The notes under the pieces were generated by a model that saw only the letters and a program-made list of their open reading frames with translations, was not told the DNA's origin and did not search any database. This document shows positions 35,910 through 44,278 of a DNA stretch of 64,000 nucleotides, in pieces. The position numbers and the translations under genes are program-made. Every line of letters begins with the position of its first letter. Positions within the stretch are counted from its first letter, which is position 1. The DNA lies in assembly GCF_029269835.1 (NCBI RefSeq), contig NZ_JARJBB010000008.1, positions 248,001 through 312,000 of the forward strand, in the 5' to 3' direction. Source of the stretch: Streptomyces tropicalis. Its GTDB lineage: Bacteria > Actinomycetota > Actinomycetes > Streptomycetales > Streptomycetaceae.

Positions 35910-36449
35910 ATGACCGAGGACGCCGGACCCGGGCTGATAAGGGTGGTGTACTTCCAGCAGACCTCCGCACGGATGATGGGCGCGGGCGCGGTGCTGTCCG
36001 AAGCGTTGCTGCTGGTCCTGATCGGTACGGCCCACCGGCTGGAGACCCTCCTGGTGGCAGCGGTTGCGGTGGCTCTTGTGTCCCTGGTGCTCCTGCCGCT
36101 GCGCTTCCGTCTCCCCGCCCGGCTTCGCCGCACGTACGAGCATGCCGCGCGGATCGACAGCGCCGAAGAACAACCGCACACCGGTCAGGCCGCGGCGCAG
36201 CGGCCGGCGCTGCGGCGCACGGCCGGATTCGTGGCTGGAGCGGTCTGCTGGATGACCTTCATCGGCCTGGCATCGCATCAGCTGATGCCGCCCCTCATGC
36301 TGGTTCCGGTGGCCGTGGCCCAGTGGGCGCAGTCCCGGGCGACCGCGAGATGGGAGCGGGCGAACGGAGCGGACCTGTGGCAGACCGTGCCCGGGCTGCT
36401 GGGCGCCCGGGGCCCGGTGTTCCGTGTGCCGGCGGTGGGCGGTATGTGA
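35910..36449 (+). CDS. Small integral membrane protein
   Basis: 179 residues with about four hydrophobic segments (AGAVLSEALLLVLIGTAH, LLVAAVAVALVSLVLLPL, RTAGFVAGAVCWMTFIGLASH, MPPLMLVPVAVAQWAQ). The ATG follows GGGA by a few bases. No family is recognised and the neighbours give no functional hint. Confidence 0.65.
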   Translation: MTEDAGPGLIRVVYFQQTSARMMGAGAVLSEALLLVLIGTAHRLETLLVAAVAVALVSLVLLPLRFRLPARLRRTYEHAARIDSAEEQPHTGQAAAQRPALRRTAGFVAGAVCWMTFIGLASHQLMPPLMLVPVAVAQWAQSRATARWERANGADLWQTVPGLLGARGPVFRVPAVGGM

Positions 36450-36632
36450 AGCCACCGCCTCAGGGGTGACGTCGGGGGCAGCCGCTGCGCTCGCCGCTCT
36501 TGTGGTCTGTTCGGTGGAGATCGGCGTGCCGTGCAGGGGCTGACATCCGGCCTGTCGTCACTGTGGGCGATAGCAGACGTGATGGACATGTAGCTCTGGA
36601 CCGGGGCTACCGCCCGAGAAGAAGGAGGCCCC

Positions 36633-37895
36633 ATGGCAGCGTTTCGAGGCGCCTGTCTGCGCGGCGGGATCGCTGTGGCCGGCATGGTGGTGGGTTTGGT
36701 GGCCATGCCCGTGACGGCCCAGGCCGCGACAACCAACGTGCCCTGTGACCCGACCGCACTGAAGAACGCGATCACCAGCGCCCACTCCGGGGACACGCTG
36801 GTGCTGGCCCACAACTGCGTGTACAGCTACACCACGCCGGACAACGCCAACAACGCTCTGCCCGTGATCACCAAGAAACTCACCATCAACGGACGCGACG
36901 CCACCATCCAACGAGACCCGACGACGGCAGCCCTGTTCCGCATCTTCGAAATCGACGGACCCGGGAACCTGGCACTCAACGATCTCACCGTCCGCAACGG
37001 CAGCGTTCCGGGTACTGCTGGTGGCAACATCTTCGTCAATCCGGGTGGGACACTCAGCCTCACCCATAGCGTTGTGACGAACGGCACCGCCACCGACGGC
37101 GGCAACATCTTCGCCAATTCGGGTGGGACCATCGACCTCACCCGTAGCGTCGTGAGGAACGGCACCGCCTTCGACGGCGGCGGCTTCTTCATTCTCGCCT
37201 CTGCCACCGTGCGGATCCGTCACAGTGTCGTCGGCTACAACACCTCGGCAGCATTCGGCGCCGGCATCTCGAGCAGAGGCGACCTCACCATCGCCGACGG
37301 CACCACGATCAGCAATAACGCCACCGGCGGCGTCGGCGGCGGACTCGCCAACAGCGGCCCGGCGACGATCGATGATTCCGAGATCTTCTCGAACAGCGCA
37401 GCCAGCACCGGTGGCTTCAGAGGCGGTGGAGGGATCTTCAACCTCAACCCCGGCAAGGTGAACCTGCACCACACCCGTGTGGAGCACAACACGGTCACCG
37501 CAACGGCGAACGCGCCGGGCGTGGGCGGGGGGATCTCGAACCAGGGAGTGGCCGCCACGGTGACGATCGACGGCGGAAAGATCGAACACAACTCGGCCGA
37601 GGGGACCAACGCCCAGGGTGGCGGCGTCTACAACGAGGGCACGCTGAGCACCAAGCAGCTAAAGATCGAACACAACACCTCCACCGGCACGGGTGCCCAG
37701 GGCGGTGGTCTGACCAACAACGGTGGGACCGCCACGCTCACCAGCAGCAAGGTGGAGCACAACACCAGCAGCGCCCCTCCCGGCGGCATCAACAACAAGG
37801 CCGGCACGGTGGCCCTGAACGACAGCAAGGTGAAGCACAACAATCCCACCAACTGCGCCGGCAGCGCAGTCCCGGTGCCTGGCTGCGTGAACTGA
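36633..37895 (+). CDS. Secreted right-handed beta-helix repeat protein
   Basis: 420 residues. A typical Sec signal peptide (to about residue 31, ending VTAQAA) precedes a long array of degenerate coils with repeating motifs such as IEHNTSTGTGAQGGGLTNNG, HSVV-NGTA-DGGN and AT(L/V)TSSKVEHN, characteristic of parallel beta-helix proteins (polysaccharide lyases, C5-epimerases, adhesins). No catalytic residues can be assigned. A GAAGGAGG ribosome site precedes the ATG. Only 2 kb away across the element boundary is a uronic-acid polysaccharide operon; a link is speculation. Confidence 0.85.
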   Translation: MAAFRGACLRGGIAVAGMVVGLVAMPVTAQAATTNVPCDPTALKNAITSAHSGDTLVLAHNCVYSYTTPDNANNALPVITKKLTINGRDATIQRDPTTAALFRIFEIDGPGNLALNDLTVRNGSVPGTAGGNIFVNPGGTLSLTHSVVTNGTATDGGNIFANSGGTIDLTRSVVRNGTAFDGGGFFILASATVRIRHSVVGYNTSAAFGAGISSRGDLTIADGTTISNNATGGVGGGLANSGPATIDDSEIFSNSAASTGGFRGGGGIFNLNPGKVNLHHTRVEHNTVTATANAPGVGGGISNQGVAATVTIDGGKIEHNSAEGTNAQGGGVYNEGTLSTKQLKIEHNTSTGTGAQGGGLTNNGGTATLTSSKVEHNTSSAPPGGINNKAGTVALNDSKVKHNNPTNCAGSAVPVPGCVN

Positions 37896-37916
37896 CCAAC
37901 CGGATTGACCCACCAC

Positions 37917-38195
37917 CTTCCCCGGCTCCCGTCCCGTCCGCCGTCGACCCACACACCATGGACCGCGCCTGCTCGGTTCTGCCTGGGTCGATGGCGGACG
38001 GGACGGGAGCTCCCCTCTACGGGCCCGCGGTCGGCGACGGTGCGCTGCCCGGTGACGAAGGCAGGGAGGGGCGGCGCGGCGGCGACCGACCGGCGCCGCC
38101 GCTCTGTGCGCGGCACCTTCGATCTCTTCGATCGGATTTTTTGCAGCTTGGGGGGCCGGGAGCGACGGCGAGCGAAGCGATGCCCTTGACATGAG
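37917..38195. repeat. Palindromic repeat element, copy 1 (outer arms plus tail)
   Basis: A 27-base arm (37925-37951) and its inverse (37984-38010) match at 26 of 27 positions around a 32-base loop. A tail of about 180 bases follows, ending near GGGAGCGACGGCGAGCGAAG. A related element with a much longer inner hairpin lies inside the integrative element at 49424-49898. No protein is convincing in either copy. This copy starts 22 bases after the beta-helix stop, so it also could end that transcript. Confidence 0.65.
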
Positions 38196-38301
38196 TTCGC
38201 GGCGGGCGATCTGCTGTGCGTCCTCCGCCCGTACACGGGCGGGCCGCCTGGGTGGTGACGCGGGCGTAGTGGCACGTGTGCGGCACGGCTCCTGGAACGA
38301 C

Positions 38302-38344
38302 GAAGGGCCAGCCCGGGAGCAAAACCCTCCTGAGCCGGCCCTTC
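38302..38344 (-). terminator. Chromosomal terminator of the tRNA-Arg gene, now at attL
   Basis: GAAGGGCC (38302-38309) pairs with GGCCCTTC (38337-38344), immediately beyond the tRNA 3' end repeat on the minus strand. Before integration it would have terminated tRNA-Arg transcription. Confidence 0.55.
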
Positions 38345-38349
38345 TCTGC

Positions 38350-38392
38350 GTGCCCCCGGCAGGATTCGAACCTGCGACACCCGCTTTAGGAG
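38350..38392. repeat. attL core (tRNA-Arg 3' fragment)
   Basis: 43 bases identical to 59900-59942, beginning GTGCCCCCGGCAGG. It encodes the tRNA 3' end up to the anticodon loop; the 5' half of the tRNA is absent here. Confidence 0.9.
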
Positions 38393-38477
38393 TTCGATCG
38401 CTGCGCGGCACTCCTGGGGAGCCACGCGGCCACGCTGGCCATGCCAGACCATCCAGGAGTGCTGGCGTCCGGCGCCG

Positions 38478-38500
38478 TTGATGTCACTCGTGGATGTCAG
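38478..38500. promoter_or_regulatory. Arm-type repeat near attL
   Basis: GTTGATGTCA-CTC-GTGGATGTCA, two copies of a 10-bp motif, also found near attR at 59838-59860. A likely Int or Xis arm site. Confidence 0.5.
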
Positions 38501-38539
38501 AACGGCGCAACCACACGCGCTCGCTGGCACGATCGACTC

Positions 38540-38854
38540 GTGATTGATTTGGAGCGCGTCGCGGCCGAGACCGTGGCTTCCTACCGAACACTCGACGAGA
38601 TGGCCACCCTGCGCCGCCACTTCCGGTGCGCAGACGAGGAAGGCGGCCTCTGGTACATCGAGGCGGTACCCGACCGCGGCGAGTTGATCGTCGTCAAGCA
38701 GGCCGAGCTGACTTCGGCCGGCAAGCTCCACCGGTACCGCTGGGAGCACTTGGAGGACGAGCACGGCGGCCTGACAGACCAAGCGATCAACCCTGAAGTG
38801 GAGCCGCTGGAGGCCATCCCAGCCGAAGAGTTCCAGCGAGTGTGGACGCGGTGA
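38540..38854 (+). CDS. Hypothetical protein at the attL end
   Basis: 104 residues from a GTG start: MIDLERVAAETVASYRTLDE (initiator shown as M) and GGLWYIEAVPDRGELIVVKQ. A small acidic alpha/beta protein with no recognised domain. No clear ribosome site; a CACGAT box 6 bases upstream would fit leaderless transcription. It lies alone between the att core and a second short fragment of the same tRNA. Confidence 0.6.
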   Translation: MIDLERVAAETVASYRTLDEMATLRRHFRCADEEGGLWYIEAVPDRGELIVVKQAELTSAGKLHRYRWEHLEDEHGGLTDQAINPEVEPLEAIPAEEFQRVWTR

Positions 38855-39784
38855 GATGGATGGACAACCACTTTAGGAGAGAGGGTGGGCCGTACGGCGC
38901 GTGACCTGCGGCTTCGCTGGTCGAGCTAGCGGGCGCGGATGCACACGCTAGCTACCCTTGTTGACCGCTGCTGACCCCTGCTTCTGGCACGGCTGTGGCA
39001 CGGCGACCTCTTCGTCCCGAAGCAACTGAGGCGGGCACTCTGCCTTGGGCTGGGGTAGTCCCTACCTGCCCTGATGGTGCGTAGGCGTCCGCACTCGTCC
39101 GCCGGTGCGCGTCGGCGTTGTCACGCAGTTAGACACCCGCTGCCGCTGCACCCTTCGACCGTTCGGAGGACGCCGACTGCGGCGCGGCCAGGGGTGCCAG
39201 TCGGGCGATTTTTCCGAAGGACGACCTTCCCGAACAAGTCACCATATTCGCCTTGGACCATGCTCTCGTTGACCCACTGCTCTCGCACTGCCCCAGTGGC
39301 CTCGGTTCTCAGGCGGCCACTGAAGTCCCAGCAAGCACAAACTCGGAGTGTTTGTGAAGATCGTTTTATGCGCTTCGAGGTGCCGTGCGGTCGATCCGTG
39401 ACTGCCGAGGGGTCCTTCGGTTCGCTGTCGAGACTGGCCAGTGTGAGTCTAACTGCGGCTCTACGCAGTGAAGTTGCAGGTCGGGCGACGAGGGAGGGGT
39501 CTCGCGGCAGGGGTGCAGTGATCGAATTGGTGAATACGGTTGCATATGGCAGACTCTTATTGAATGCTTAACCTCCTCAGGTGGGGGGGAAGTGTGAAGA
39601 TCGTCGGCATCCGACGATGACCCGGCGCGGCACTCGCTGTAACCCGAGGGGGGTTCAACTCGCCGCTTCCGGACCTTTCAACGCAGTACCAGACGCCGCG
39701 GCTGCCTGCTTCAGGAACAGACAGTCGCATCTCAGGGGCGCCGTTTTCCCGGCTTGCGAGCCGGATCAAGGGGAGGGAACCACC
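38855..39784. other. 930-bp region without a convincing gene
   Basis: It holds a short copy of the tRNA-Arg anticodon-loop sequence (CTTTAGGAGAG, 38871-38881), the paired TGGCACG motifs (38986-39004) and a lower-GC stretch (about 39200-39600) that is the probable promoter region of the polysaccharide operon. Open frames here lack ribosome sites. Confidence 0.5.
38986..39004. promoter_or_regulatory. Paired TGGCACG motifs, integrase arm-like
   Basis: TGGCACG at 38986 and 38997, 11 bases apart, about 105 bases after a short tRNA-Arg fragment. The same pair with the same spacing occurs at 44820 and 44831, about 110 bases after the tRNA-Ser fragment. Confidence 0.45.
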
Positions 39785-41044
39785 ATGCGCATTGGCGTGC
39801 TCGGGCAGGGCTATGTCGGCCTGCCCCTGGCTTTGAGGGCCGCCGAGGCCGGACACACCGTGACTGGCTATGAGCCTGACCGGGAGCGTTTCGAGAGGCT
39901 GGCTGCCGGCTCGTCCTACGTTGAGGACATTGACTCCGACCGTCTGCAGGGCGCCTTGCGCTCTGGCGCCTACACGCCGACCTGCGACCCGGAAGACGTC
40001 AAGGGCTTCGACGTCGCAGTCATCACCGTGCCGACCCCGTTGACCGACCGTGCTCCGGACCTCAGTTGTGTGCGGGAGGCGGCCCGCGTGCTGGCTGCCC
40101 GAATAGAGCCCGGAGCCACCGTGGTACTGGAGTCGACCACGCACCCCGGCACCACGCGCGACGTGCTCATACCCTTGCTGGAAGAGGGTTCGGGCCTCAT
40201 CGCCGGCCGTGACTTCCATGTCGGCTTCAGCCCCGAACGTATCGATCCGGGTAACGCCGAATGGAGGCTGGAGAACACACCCAAGATCGTCTCTGGTCTC
40301 ACCGACGCCTGTCTGCAGCGTGTGAAGGCGTTCTACGACTCCGTCACTGAGGTCACCGTGCCGGCCTCCGGCTTGGAGGAGGCCGAACTGGCGAAGGTGT
40401 TCGAGAACACCTATCGGCACGTCAATATCGCCCTGGTCAATGAGCTTTCGCGGATGGCCCACGTACTCGGCGTCGACGTGTGGAGCACCCTCGAGCTGGC
40501 TGCGACCAAGCCGTTCGGTTTCACGAAGTTCCTGCCCGGCCCCGGTGTTGGTGGGCACTGCCTGCCCATCGACCCCGTCTACCTCAGCCACCACGTCAAG
40601 ACCCGGCACGGGCAGACCTTCCGGCTCATCGAGCTGGCTCAGGACATCAACGAGAGCCAGCCCGACTACGTGGTGCGCCGCTTGCAGGACTCTCTCAGTC
40701 GCCGCTTCAGCCGCAGCGTGCATGGTGCCCGTGTTCTCGCCCTCGGCGCCGCCTACAAGCCCGGTACGGCTGACGCCCGTCAGTCGCCGGCCGTACAGGT
40801 CATCGACCGGCTGCGTGCCATGGGGGCGGATGTCACCGTCGTCGACCCCTACCTGCGTGACGGCGGCTGTCAGGCCATCCCCTTCTCCGCGGAGGGGAAC
40901 CGCATCAACGTGGGCGACTTCGACGCTGTCGTCGTGCTCACACCGCACGGTCAATTCGACCTGGATCAGCTTGCCGCCGAGGCGGCATACGTCCTCGACA
41001 CCCGAGGCGTCATGCCGGCCGCCGAGCACATCGAGCGGTTGTAG
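39785..41044 (+). CDS. UDP-glucose / GDP-mannose 6-dehydrogenase family protein
   Basis: 419 residues. N-terminal NAD-binding motif MRIGVLGQGYVGLPLAL, central SPERIDPGN and AELAKVFENTYRHVNIALVN, and the catalytic cysteine C259 in PGVGGHCLPIDP; the C-terminal UDP-binding domain is complete (GAAYKPGTADARQSPA). It would oxidise a nucleotide sugar (UDP-glucose or UDP-N-acetyl sugar) twice to the uronic acid; the SPERIDPGN form leans towards the UDP-HexNAc dehydrogenase branch, so the exact sugar is uncertain. GGGAGGG precedes the ATG. First gene of a four-gene operon with the glycosyltransferase. Confidence 0.92.
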   Translation: MRIGVLGQGYVGLPLALRAAEAGHTVTGYEPDRERFERLAAGSSYVEDIDSDRLQGALRSGAYTPTCDPEDVKGFDVAVITVPTPLTDRAPDLSCVREAARVLAARIEPGATVVLESTTHPGTTRDVLIPLLEEGSGLIAGRDFHVGFSPERIDPGNAEWRLENTPKIVSGLTDACLQRVKAFYDSVTEVTVPASGLEEAELAKVFENTYRHVNIALVNELSRMAHVLGVDVWSTLELAATKPFGFTKFLPGPGVGGHCLPIDPVYLSHHVKTRHGQTFRLIELAQDINESQPDYVVRRLQDSLSRRFSRSVHGARVLALGAAYKPGTADARQSPAVQVIDRLRAMGADVTVVDPYLRDGGCQAIPFSAEGNRINVGDFDAVVVLTPHGQFDLDQLAAEAAYVLDTRGVMPAAEHIERL

Positions 41045-41066
41045 AAGCGCGTCGCCTGGACGGGTG

Positions 41067-41120
41067 TGCGTGCTGGATACCAGGGGCGCCATGCCTCTGA
41101 CATCTCACATCGAGAGGCTC
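41067..41120 (+). pseudogene. Duplicated C-terminal tail of the sugar dehydrogenase gene
   Basis: Immediately after the dehydrogenase stop, 18 codons read CVLDTRGAMPLTSHIERL, matching the gene's own end YVLDTRGVMPAAEHIERL at 12 of 18 residues. It has no start or domain, so it is a remnant of a tandem second copy or of a recombination. Confidence 0.75.
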
Positions 41121-41143
41121 TGGGAGCCATGGGAGGGGAAAAC

Positions 41144-41308
41144 ATGGGATACGACGAAGGGGCGCTCGCCAAAACGGGCGTCGGAGCGATCACGCTCTTC
41201 GGAACAACGATCACGCTCGGATGGATCGTCACTGCTGTGGTCGCCGCCGTCCTCATCGGTGCGTTCGCGTACCGCTGGGGCACCCGTGGCCGCCGGACGC
41301 AGGGCTGA
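41144..41308 (+). CDS. Small single-pass membrane protein in polysaccharide operon
   Basis: 54 residues with one membrane helix (TITLGWIVTAVVAAVLIGAFAY) and a basic C-terminus (RWGTRGRRTQG). GGGAGGGG lies about 5 bases before the ATG and the stop is 4 bases before the glycosyltransferase start. It may help assemble or anchor the synthase; this is inferred from position only. Confidence 0.75.
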   Translation: MGYDEGALAKTGVGAITLFGTTITLGWIVTAVVAAVLIGAFAYRWGTRGRRTQG

Positions 41309-41312
41309 GGAC

Positions 41313-42611
41313 ATGGGGAGCCACCGCAAGCACTCCTGGGCCGTAGAGGGGCGCTCCAGGGTGCAGGTGATGCTGTCCGTGGCCGCTGTCGTGGCGGCCA
41401 CGGCCTGGACCCTCGTCTACCACTTCGTGTGGAGCACCCAGGCCTGGGATGTCGTGCTGGTCTTCTACTGCGCGGTGACGGTGGTTCTCCTGTACTCGCT
41501 GGGAGCGGCCGTGAAGGGGCGTAGCTTCACCCACCTTCCGGTCGCCTCCGGTCGGGTCCTGGCCATCGTCCCGGCCTACAACGAGCCGCAGGAGGCCCTC
41601 TACGCCACTGTGTGGGGCTTGATCAACCAGGTGCGGCCCCCTGAGCAGATCCACGTGATCGACGACGGCTCTCGGGAGCCGGTGGTGCCGTTCGATCACC
41701 CGCTGGTCACCTGGCATCGGCAGGACAACGCGGGCAAGCGTGAGGCCCAGGCCAACGTGCTGCGGCAGGTGGATCCGGAGTCCTACGACTTCATCCTTAC
41801 CGTGGACTCGGACTCCGTGCTCCACGAGAACGCGCTGTGGCACTGCATGAAGGCGATGTCGGATCTGCGTGTCCAGGCGGCTACCGGGTTGACCCTGGTT
41901 CGCAACCGAACGGCCAACCTACTCACTCGCGTGATCGACGTGGAGATCGTGACGTGGTGTCTGGTCACCCGTATGGCGCGCTCCCAGCTTGGTGCCGTGG
42001 CGCCCACCTCGGGCATCCTCGGGCTGTACCGCAAGGGGTTCGTGCTGGCCAACCTGGAGGATTACGTGACCTCCGGCACGGCTGGGGATGACCGCCGTCT
42101 GACCCATTACGCGCTCCAGCAGGGCCAGGTCGTCGCGGTGAACGAGGCGTGGGTGTACAGCGCGATGCCGGAGGACCTGAGCGAGCTGTGGACGCAGCGG
42201 GTGCGGTGGTTCAAGTCGTACTGGAAGTACGTGGGCTGGGAGCTGACGAACTTCTCGGCGGCCCCGCTGTTCTTCCGGCTGTACGGCTTGGTGCTCACCG
42301 CGCTCTCGCCGGTGTTCTACGCCTGGGTGCTGTTCGTGATCCCGCACTACACGGGCAGCAAAGTGATGTTCCTGTACGGCCTGGGCTACTGGGTCATCCT
42401 GACCTACGCCCAGACGGGCATGTACGCCGCGCTGAGGCCCGAGCTCGGCGCCCGGCAGAAGCTCTTCGCGTGGCTCCTGCTGACGCCGCTGGTGTCGCTG
42501 GTGAACCTGCTGCTGATCAAGCCTGCGATGTACTGGGCGCTGACTCAGGCCCGGACGACGCACTGGGGCACGCGCAAGGTGGCAGAGTCCAAGGACGTGG
42601 TGCCCGCGTGA
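41313..42611 (+). CDS. Membrane glycosyltransferase family 2, hyaluronan-synthase/NodC-like
   Basis: 432 residues. Two N-terminal membrane helices, a GT-A catalytic domain and three or four C-terminal helices. The processive-synthase motifs are all present: D117-D-G-S, D165-S-D (VDSDS), GDDRRLT and Q295-R-V-R-W299. These proteins polymerise sugars from UDP donors and export the chain. With the upstream dehydrogenase, a uronic-acid-containing polymer made by a single synthase is likely, as in hyaluronan or pneumococcal type 3 capsule. The actual repeat unit cannot be read from the sequence. Confidence 0.93.
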   Translation: MGSHRKHSWAVEGRSRVQVMLSVAAVVAATAWTLVYHFVWSTQAWDVVLVFYCAVTVVLLYSLGAAVKGRSFTHLPVASGRVLAIVPAYNEPQEALYATVWGLINQVRPPEQIHVIDDGSREPVVPFDHPLVTWHRQDNAGKREAQANVLRQVDPESYDFILTVDSDSVLHENALWHCMKAMSDLRVQAATGLTLVRNRTANLLTRVIDVEIVTWCLVTRMARSQLGAVAPTSGILGLYRKGFVLANLEDYVTSGTAGDDRRLTHYALQQGQVVAVNEAWVYSAMPEDLSELWTQRVRWFKSYWKYVGWELTNFSAAPLFFRLYGLVLTALSPVFYAWVLFVIPHYTGSKVMFLYGLGYWVILTYAQTGMYAALRPELGARQKLFAWLLLTPLVSLVNLLLIKPAMYWALTQARTTHWGTRKVAESKDVVPA

Positions 42612-42691
42612 AGAAGATGACTATGGTGGCCCTCCTGATCCTGGGAGTGGCCACCATGGCCGCCTGCCACAAGGGACTGCTGCAGGGTTGA
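42608..42691 (+). CDS. 27-residue lipopeptide overlapping the glycosyltransferase
   Basis: A GTG overlaps the glycosyltransferase stop (GTGA). The product MKKMTMVALLILGVATMAAC plus HKGLLQG has a basic start, hydrophobic core and a lipobox-like TMAAC, so after processing only an eight-residue lipidated peptide would remain. Too short for normal gene callers. Translational coupling and the clean signal peptide support it; function unknown. Confidence 0.6.
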   Translation: MKKMTMVALLILGVATMAACHKGLLQG

Positions 42692-42829
42692 GTGACACCT
42701 GACCGTCGTGCATCAGTCGCACCTGGCGTCTGCATCCGGCTCGGCAGCAAGTCGAGCAACCTGAGCCTCGGAGCACCGCCGCCCACAACCTCCCCACCCG
42801 GCACAGCGAGACGGCCCCTCCCACCGTCA

Positions 42830-44278
42830 CTACCGGCGCCGTTGACCTCGGCTTCTGCCCTTGTCCGGCGTGTCCTTCTCCGTCTTTGGCCCACGCTTGG
42901 CCAAGTGCTCGCTGGATCGAGAATTCTCCTCCCTGCCCCTGGTCACCTTTTCGGGGTGAGGGTGGCCCCTGTTGCCGGCCGGTTCAGGCCGCGGGAACCG
43001 AGCCGAGGGAGGCGTCGCCGAAGTTCGAATCACGACCTCGGCCGCTACGGCAACTGTGGGCACTGACTCCACCATTCGGGCAGGTGTGACAGCGCTGTTC
43101 CCGGCCCTGTGTTCCGTGCTAGTGGCAGACGTCGCTACGGCAACTGCGGGCACCGGCTCCCCTGACCGGGCAGGTTTGGTAGCGCTGTTCCCAGGCTTGT
43201 GTTCCCCGCTTCCGGCGGACGCCGAGGCCTTCTGAGGGGTGGACGGGACCGCGGAGGCCCCAGGGGCGGTAGAGGCCTGGGAGCCCCAAGTCGGCACCGT
43301 CATCCCGAGCGCTGTCGCGGTGACCAGCGCTCCGGCCGCGGCGAGCTTCATCCTGCGACGTCGGGAAACCGATCGGCTCCCTTCGCGACGGGTGCCGCAC
43401 TCGGAGCCTGGCTGTATGCCGCCTGTTGTCATCGCACCGCTGGCAGGTTCCCCGATCCGCTGCAACCCCGACAGGACTGCCGCGCAAGTCTGCGCATCAG
43501 GCCGGTCGGCTGCCTCGATCGCGGTCATGAAGCCCAGGAGTTGGCGTAGTTCCGCCGGCAGTCGCCTGGGGATCCGCGGCGGCCGGTGCAGCCGGGCGAC
43601 CGCAGACTCCATTGGGGATCCCTCGTACTCCAGCCGGCCCGTCAGGCACTCCAGTAGTACGAGACCGAGAGCATAGATGTCGGCCTTCTGCTCGACGCGA
43701 CGGCCAGTGACCTGCTCGGGAGCCAAGTATGCGGCGGTTCCTACGAGGGCGCCGTCCCGCGTGGACGCGGTGGCATCGATCGCCCGGGAGATGCCGAAGT
43801 CGGTGAGGTAGGGCCGGTTCTGCGCGTCCAGCAGGATGTTGGACGGCTTGACGTCTCGGTGCAGGATTCCCGCCCGGTGTACGTGTCCGAGAGCCTCGGC
43901 CAGCCGGGTCCCGAGCTCGATCAAAGCGGTAACGGCCATGGTCGTTTCGGTGATGCGCTGACGCAGGGTGCGGCCCTCGACCAGTTGCATGACGAGAAAG
44001 GCCTGGCCGTCGTGGCGGCCGACGTCGAAGACGGTGACCAGTCCCGGATGCTGCAGGCGGGCCAGTACGACGGCTTCGTCCTCGAACCGGTCCTTCAGAC
44101 CTGTGCCGCTCCCCGCCCGGAAGACCTTGACCGCCACCGGACGACCAAGACGTAGATCCTTGCCGCGATAGACGTCCGCGGCACCGCCGGCCCCCAGATG
44201 TTCACCCAGCTCGTACCGACCTGCAAGCCTGGACGCCTGCGAGGGCTCAGGGATCGGGGTGTCCACAGGGGCTGTCAT
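42830..44278 (-). CDS. Hanks-type Ser/Thr protein kinase (element-borne paralogue)
   Basis: 482 residues. Kinase domain with LGAGGAADVYRG, K51, HRD with D142, DFG at 160 and LAPEQ; membrane helix (KLAAAGALVTATALGMTVP) and an outer tail carrying imperfect repeats (SEHKPGNSATKPARSGEPVPAVAV and TEHRAGNSAVTPARMVESVP-type units) that the chromosomal copy lacks. It lies tail to tail with the polysaccharide operon. Kinase domain is intact. It is probably a recent duplicate of, or was exchanged with, the gene at 30546-31919. Confidence 0.95.
   Translation of the reverse strand: MTAPVDTPIPEPSQASRLAGRYELGEHLGAGGAADVYRGKDLRLGRPVAVKVFRAGSGTGLKDRFEDEAVVLARLQHPGLVTVFDVGRHDGQAFLVMQLVEGRTLRQRITETTMAVTALIELGTRLAEALGHVHRAGILHRDVKPSNILLDAQNRPYLTDFGISRAIDATASTRDGALVGTAAYLAPEQVTGRRVEQKADIYALGLVLLECLTGRLEYEGSPMESAVARLHRPPRIPRRLPAELRQLLGFMTAIEAADRPDAQTCAAVLSGLQRIGEPASGAMTTGGIQPGSECGTRREGSRSVSRRRRMKLAAAGALVTATALGMTVPTWGSQASTAPGASAVPSTPQKASASAGSGEHKPGNSATKPARSGEPVPAVAVATSATSTEHRAGNSAVTPARMVESVPTVAVAAEVVIRTSATPPSARFPRPEPAGNRGHPHPEKVTRGREENSRSSEHLAKRGPKTEKDTPDKGRSRGQRRR

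Noticed and set aside
39074..39571. 165-codon open frame before the sugar dehydrogenase
   Set aside because: Arg/Ser-rich, no ribosome site; region has lower GC and looks regulatory.
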